From assembly GCA_023249255.1 (NCBI GenBank), contig JAHFCY010000046.1:1-16493 (forward strand): a DNA stretch of 16,493 bases, in the 5' to 3' direction. Below are positions 13,719 to 16,493 of the stretch, in pieces. The notes beneath the pieces were generated by a model that saw only the letters and a list, made by a program, of their open reading frames with translations, was not told the origin of the DNA and did no database searches. The translations under genes and the position numbers were made by a program. How positions within the stretch are numbered: the first letter of the stretch is position 1; each line of letters starts with the position of its first letter. This DNA comes from Candidatus Lindowiibacteriota bacterium. Its GTDB lineage: Bacteria > Lindowbacteria > 2-12-FULL-62-27.

Positions 13719-16493
13719 GCCGCGGATCCGGTCTTGCCGCCGGAGATCGATTCCATCGCCAACCGTTGTTTCAAGATGCGATCGACCGCTCCGTGTTGAC
13801 GCGACACGATGGGAATCCGGCGGATGCGGGAAAAGCGAGGACTGAAAACCCCCGATGGTCTAAGCGTAATTGACAGAATGGAGCCTCGCGGATACGGATC
13901 CCAGCGAAACGATTCGATGCGGCTCCATGGAGTCAATCCGCCGAGGGCGGCAATTCCTTCTTCGCGCAGAGCTGTACCGAAGGTTCCTTGTAGGAAAAAC
14001 AGGATTCCGAGAGTAAGACGAAAGAGCGCAATCAAATAACTGGTATAAAACTCCGGCCCGGAAGAAATTCTCTGTATTTCCATCCATGCGACGTAAATAA
14101 GGAACAATCCCAACACCGGCAATATCCAAGATCGGCTGCGTTCCAGCCGAACGAGCACGCGGCCGGCAAGACTCGTCCTGTAAACTCCGTAAGAGAGAAT
14201 AATCCAGAAGAATAAAATTCCTATTAGAAGAAACATTTCAAATTTTCCGGCGCCGAAACAGAACCGCACAACCAAAGCCAGGCATCCGATCGCCGCGAAA
14301 AATAAAAGCCGCGAGCGACCCGTTTCAGAAAAATAGCGGGCGGCAGACTCCCGCCCCCAACGAATGACGGCGCCGACGTAAGCCACGAATCCACCGACAA
14401 CCATCATCACCACCCAAACCAAAAATATCAACGCAAGGGGTGGTCTGGGACGAGTCCGTGCCTGCGTTCGTCTTGAAACGGGAGTCGCGTTCTCCATCTT
14501 GGATTTGATCAGTCGATCGACCTCGGCCGTAATGGCCGCGAAAAAAGTGTCCGGAGACTTTGTGACAGAAGGAATCCAAACCGATCCGGCAGTGTCGAAT
14601 TCAAGCCGGTAGTCCCGGCCGGCCAAGTTGCATGGTTCGCTGACATGCCGAACCTCCGAACTCCCGACCGGCCGCGTGTCATCAAAGTCGCGGATGAGCC
14701 AGCCATCAAGCGATGAGATCAAACCATTGCAGTCATCGTCCACAATCATGACTTCGCGAACGGACGCATCGATTAAGACCGGACAGCGCCAGACAAAGGA
14801 ACGGTTGGGATAAATGCTGTCGGCATCGAGATTCCCGATTTTCCAACGTGAGACAAACGTATAAAACATTCCCTTGCCCACAAGTTGGACATCCGGCCAT
14901 ACAAGCAAGCCGTGAGAATGTTCAAGTTGACCCTGCCACGTGTTAACGGGATTGTTAAAGGGATTTTTGTCGCCGTCCCAATCTACATAAACGGTATGAG
15001 CCGGGCGGTTGTTATTGTCCTTCGGGTATTCTGACTTCACGCCGATTTCGATTCCCCGGCCGGAAATGAGAATTTTCGTCTTGTGGTCAATCAGCGGGAA
15101 AACGGGTGTATGTTCACTTGCATATCCAAGTCTCGGTACGGGAGACGCGATGAAGGAGAGAGGCGTGGATATTCCGGCCGATGAAACGCGGCGCGGATTT
15201 TCTGCAAGCAATATGCCTGCTTCATTTGAGATATTGATCGGCACAACCAGATCCGTGCGGCCGTCCCCATTCACATCGCCGATGGCAACGCAGATGGGCC
15301 CATCATTCGCCACAGGAAATTTTCTTGCATGGCCAAAATTTCTGCCCCCATTGCCGTAAATGACGTTGACCCCATCCGGTCCCCCGACCGCCACGGCCAG
15401 ATCGATTCGGCCGTCATTGTTGAGATCCCCGACTGCAACGGCCTTCGGTGAGCTCCCGACATCGATGCTTTCCCGCGGACGAAACCGCCCGTCGCCAAGG
15501 CCGAGCAGAATGTGAATTTTGCGCGTCGATATGTCCGCGATGGCAAGGTCCGTCTTGCCGTCTCCATCGAAATCTCCCGGCGCCGCATACACGAGGGAAG
15601 GTCCAAACGAAGCGCTTACGGTTTGTATGGATGCATCAAATCCTCCGCCGGGCCGGCCCAGCGAGACGCTGATGAATCCCACTTTATGAGGCATGGCACG
15701 AAAATGCGTGCCGACGATGTCCTTCACGCCGTCATTGTTAAAATCCGCCACGGCTATGGATATAGGCCAGCCGCTCGCATACTGCGTCGGAGATGAGAAC
15801 TCCCCGGCGACGGCGCCTTTGAAGACGGTGACTGAATCCACCGACTGGTGTTGCAGGATCAAATCCATGTGGCCGTCGCCATCCAAATCGTCGCAGAGAA
15901 TTTGATGCGGGTATTTCAAAGGTACATTCAACCTTTTTTGCGGAGCAAACTTGCCTCCGCCCAATGACATGATCACGCTGATGTCTCTTGAGCCGGCGTT
16001 GACCGACGCGATGTCCGGCAGTCCATCCCCGTTGAGATCGGCAATGGCGATGGAAGCCGGCGAATCGCCGACAGGCACTTTTATCAAGGGGCGGAATTGG
16101 CCATTTCCCAACCCGAAGAGAACACTCAAGTCGTCGGCGTTGGAATTCGCAGTGACGATGTCCAGGAACCCGTCCTTGTTCAAATCGGCCAATTTCAAAT
16201 CCCCGGGACGCTCTCCCACACTCCATCTTTCAGATTGCCGGACGAACTCGGTCGGCGGCTCTTCCGATCGAGGTGACCCGTCCGCGCGTGGCGTCAGGAA
16301 ATTCAAAGACGGTGTAACGACCGGGCTGTATGAAGTCGGCGTTGCATCCGGCTGCGGTCCGGCCAACTGCAATTTCGATTGCAAAAACATGGAGCCAGCC
16401 GCCGCGGCGGCAAGAATCGCGAGAAACGTGGACGCGGCGAGGATAAAAGCTCGGGTCGTGGATTTTTTGGACGGAGTTTCGAGCGGCGGCAAC
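13715..16493 (-). CDS. Membrane-anchored FG-GAP/VCBS seven-repeat beta-propeller protein (5' end at window edge)
   Basis: About 925 codons are visible, to a TTG at 16490-16492. The true start may be that TTG or lie beyond the window. A basic N-terminal stretch and one helix (14-37) anchor the protein. Residues 90-430 hold seven calcium-loop repeats of the form D-x-[DN]-x-D-G-x-x-D, starting at residues 103, 152, 202, 250, 307, 356 and 406. Their 48-57 residue spacing is that of a seven-bladed FG-GAP propeller. Residues 431-650 form a second beta-rich region with further acidic loops (DWDGDKNPFNN, DDDCNG). Five helices follow near 686-711, 728-746, 751-771, 788-805 and 816-836. Basic loops after the first and third of these put the propeller outside and the C terminus inside. 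The last 85 residues (EEGIAALGG, then W-SRIESFRW) resemble small bacterial PH-like/DUF5673 domains. Partners are unknown. It overlaps the cyclase gene by 4 bp. Confidence 0.85.
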   Translation of the reverse strand, partial: LPPLETPSKKSTTRAFILAASTFLAILAAAAAGSMFLQSKLQLAGPQPDATPTSYSPVVTPSLNFLTPRADGSPRSEEPPTEFVRQSERWSVGERPGDLKLADLNKDGFLDIVTANSNADDLSVLFGLGNGQFRPLIKVPVGDSPASIAIADLNGDGLPDIASVNAGSRDISVIMSLGGGKFAPQKRLNVPLKYPHQILCDDLDGDGHMDLILQHQSVDSVTVFKGAVAGEFSSPTQYASGWPISIAVADFNNDGVKDIVGTHFRAMPHKVGFISVSLGRPGGGFDASIQTVSASFGPSLVYAAPGDFDGDGKTDLAIADISTRKIHILLGLGDGRFRPRESIDVGSSPKAVAVGDLNNDGRIDLAVAVGGPDGVNVIYGNGGRNFGHARKFPVANDGPICVAIGDVNGDGRTDLVVPINISNEAGILLAENPRRVSSAGISTPLSFIASPVPRLGYASEHTPVFPLIDHKTKILISGRGIEIGVKSEYPKDNNNRPAHTVYVDWDGDKNPFNNPVNTWQGQLEHSHGLLVWPDVQLVGKGMFYTFVSRWKIGNLDADSIYPNRSFVWRCPVLIDASVREVMIVDDDCNGLISSLDGWLIRDFDDTRPVGSSEVRHVSEPCNLAGRDYRLEFDTAGSVWIPSVTKSPDTFFAAITAEVDRLIKSKMENATPVSRRTQARTRPRPPLALIFLVWVVMMVVGGFVAYVGAVIRWGRESAARYFSETGRSRLLFFAAIGCLALVVRFCFGAGKFEMFLLIGILFFWIILSYGVYRTSLAGRVLVRLERSRSWILPVLGLFLIYVAWMEIQRISSGPEFYTSYLIALFRLTLGILFFLQGTFGTALREEGIAALGGLTPWSRIESFRWDPYPRGSILSITLRPSGVFSPRFSRIRRIPIVSRQHGAVDRILKQRLAMESISGGKTGSAA

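Noticed and set aside
1-16493. CRISPR arrays, tRNA or rRNA genes, insertion sequences or phage genes
   Set aside because: I saw no regularly spaced repeats of CRISPR length, no cloverleaf-like sequence in the short gaps, and no transposase, integrase or phage structural motifs.

Overview
The window is GC-rich, densely coding bacterial chromosomal DNA with short intergenic gaps and, as far as I can see, no phage, transposon, CRISPR, rRNA or tRNA signal. Signal-peptide and VanZ-type membrane proteins, a CGFS glutaredoxin with a BolA partner, an acyl-CoA dehydrogenase, PPDK, an FHA-GAF-cyclase and an FG-GAP propeller protein suggest a free-living, probably Gram-negative heterotroph. The perfect palindrome CCTGCCTGCCGGCAGGCAGG at the left end resembles repeats I remember from uncultured-lineage genomes. 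I cannot place the organism to phylum from sequence alone.

Layout. Left part (1-4138): a cluster of dyads (12-75) leads into a plus-strand VanZ-like membrane protein (84-1520). It converges on a minus-strand DUF115/MAF-type protein (1539-3329). That gene diverges, 31 bp apart, from a plus-strand secreted CBM9-like protein (3361-4101). Middle part (4139-12047), all minus strand and read right to left: ppdK, an RNase HI, metF, a BolA/IbaG protein, a monothiol glutaredoxin, a long acyl-CoA dehydrogenase and an M42-like aminopeptidase. Gaps here are 2-76 bp, so much of it could be one transcription unit. Right part (12195-16493), minus strand: a membrane-anchored seven-repeat FG-GAP propeller protein, running to or off the window edge, overlaps by 4 bp an FHA-GAF-class III adenylate cyclase. 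A plausible intrinsic terminator (12100-12132) separates this pair from ppdK.

How genes may work together. Glutaredoxin and BolA/IbaG form a well-known [2Fe-2S]-binding partnership. PPDK, MetF and acyl-CoA dehydrogenase are central metabolic enzymes. The most suggestive unit is the right-hand pair. It joins a predicted large extracytoplasmic calcium-binding propeller, a five-helix membrane bundle and a small cytoplasmic domain to a soluble cyclase carrying phosphopeptide-binding (FHA) and small-molecule-binding (GAF) modules. This could be a cell-surface sensing and second-messenger system.

The best sequence-level surprise is the RNase HI gene. It has no ATG, GTG or TTG start that would include its first catalytic aspartate. 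It appears to start at CTG just after a 7-bp tandem repeat, and it carries a hybrid-binding (viroplasmin-like) domain at its C terminus rather than the usual N terminus.
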